Source: Betaproteobacteria bacterium (GTDB lineage Bacteria; Pseudomonadota; Gammaproteobacteria; Burkholderiales; Usitatibacteraceae). Taken from it: a DNA stretch of 14,857 nucleotides. A program made the translations under genes and the position numbers. Of this stretch, positions 14,167-14,857 are shown piece by piece. Positions within the stretch are counted from its first letter, which is position 1; each line of letters begins with the position of its first letter. The notes beneath the pieces were generated by a model. It had not been told where the DNA came from. It made no database searches and saw only the letters and a list, made by a program, of their open reading frames with translations. The DNA lies in the NCBI GenBank assembly GCA_025362705.1, contig JANYFH010000387.1, positions 1 through 14,857 on the forward strand, given 5' to 3'.

Positions 14167-14186
14167 GTAAGAACGAGTAAGAACGA
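14167..14186 (+). repeat. Tandem 10-bp duplication just upstream of the last gene
   Basis: GTAAGAACGA occurs twice in direct succession, ending 2 nt before the ATG at 14189. It occupies the ribosome-binding region; AAGAACGA is the only weak Shine-Dalgarno-like sequence there. Confidence 0.7.
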
Positions 14187-14188
14187 AA

Positions 14189-14857
14189 ATGAATCGAACT
14201 CTACTGCTGATTCTGGCGGCGTGTGGCTTGGTGGTGGCATCGGCTTGGTACCTTGTTCGGCCTGAAGGCAGCATAGACTCCGCCGCAACGGTGACGGCTA
14301 CAACGACTTCGGTCGACACTTCTCCAAAAGCAAGCAACGCCAGTGCGTTGCCGAATCTCGCACCGAAGGCATTACCCGTTTCCATCGCAACTGGTACACG
14401 CATTGTCGTACCACTCAAGAGCGCGCTTGCCATCGAGTTTGAAAAAGCGCTGACGCTGAAGCCGTTTTATGATCGCTATATGGCGAATCCTGAAGGCGCG
14501 GACGCCGAAACAAAATATTTCGCGGCAGTTGCGATCGAAACATGCGTAGGACGCACCCGCGGTGCACAAGGTGCGACTGACGCTGATCGGGAGCGCTTTC
14601 AAAACCGCCTAAAAGAAAACGATCCCAACAATCAGAAGCGCATCGAAGCGTTCAATCGAGTCACGGCGATGTGCGATGGGTTTGCAGTAACGAACGTCAC
14701 TGCCGCGGACGCAGCACGGCTCTACGCAGAGGCTGCCGCAGCGGGTAACCCAGGCGCAAAGGTTGCATTGGCGGCGAACCAATTTAATGATCAGGCTCGC
14801 AGCGGCAACGCGCGCGGCGTCGACGGACGACGACTAACTGAAGACCAGCTCTCCTTA
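14189..14857 (+). CDS. Exported or membrane-anchored hypothetical protein, 3' partial
   Basis: The frame is open from ATG 14189 to the right edge, giving 223 residues with no stop. The N-terminus (MNRTLLLILAACGLVVASAW) is a signal peptide or a single membrane anchor. AAC at residues 10-12 resembles a lipobox, but the flanking order is not a good lipoprotein match. A Ser/Thr/Ala/Pro-rich linker runs to about residue 65. A folded, mostly helical part follows (VPLKSALAIEFEKALTLKPFYDR onward), with two Cys (in ETCVGR and AMCDGF) that could form a disulfide. The segment AARLYAEAAAAGNPGAK resembles one Sel1-like helical repeat, which is suggestive only. I do not recognise the family. It starts after the glt terminator and is probably transcribed on its own. 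Confidence 0.75.
   Translation, partial: MNRTLLLILAACGLVVASAWYLVRPEGSIDSAATVTATTTSVDTSPKASNASALPNLAPKALPVSIATGTRIVVPLKSALAIEFEKALTLKPFYDRYMANPEGADAETKYFAAVAIETCVGRTRGAQGATDADRERFQNRLKENDPNNQKRIEAFNRVTAMCDGFAVTNVTAADAARLYAEAAAAGNPGAKVALAANQFNDQARSGNARGVDGRRLTEDQLSL

Overview
The window looks like ordinary chromosome from a betaproteobacterium, most likely Burkholderiales or a close order, of moderate GC. This is inferred from an orphan Bug-type periplasmic receptor, an alaC/hom/thrC cluster, rdgC, and a GltIJKL-type glutamate/aspartate ABC transporter, all with betaproteobacterial-looking protein sequences. I cannot name the genus. No rRNA, tRNA, CRISPR array, insertion sequence or phage gene is visible.

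Layout. (1) 2-760 (+) is the C-terminal 252 residues of an SPFH/Band 7 (flotillin/stomatin-like) protein cut by the left edge. (2) 826-3924 (-) holds an S46 dipeptidyl-peptidase followed, 45 nt later, by a Bug/TctC periplasmic solute receptor. A hairpin at 769-798 lies between the convergent genes. (3) 4183-5091 (+) is rdgC, divergent from the peptidase across 258 bp. (4) 5114-5181 is a long nested hairpin between rdgC and thrC. (5) 5233-10030 (-) is a tightly packed five-gene cluster read alaC, GNAT acetyltransferase, hom, VOC/glyoxalase-fold protein, thrC. Neighbours overlap by 4 nt or are separated by 1 nt. (6) 10151-10546 (+) is a small Mth938-like (NDUFAF3-like) protein, divergent from alaC behind a good sigma-70 promoter. 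(7) 10679-14077 (+) is the glutamate/aspartate ABC importer gltI-gltJ-gltK-gltL, with a terminator-like hairpin after gltI and a clear terminator after gltL. (8) 14189-14857 (+) is an exported or membrane-anchored hypothetical protein that runs off the right edge. No gene-free stretch exceeds 300 bases.

How the genes fit together. The alaC-hom-thrC cluster links alanine formation from glutamate with the homoserine branch of aspartate metabolism leading to threonine. The neighbouring gltIJKL system imports glutamate/aspartate, which feed the same pathways. The S46 peptidase would release dipeptides from peptides in the periplasm.

Most unusual points: two apparently unrelated enzymes (GNAT and VOC) are translationally embedded in the threonine cluster; the rdgC/thrC junction carries a long two-tier hairpin; a TGCAC-N6-GTGCA palindrome sits in the alaC divergent control region; and an S46 peptidase with a DPP7-like specificity residue is paired with an orphan Bug receptor. 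I found no convincing novel defence, mobile or biosynthetic system.
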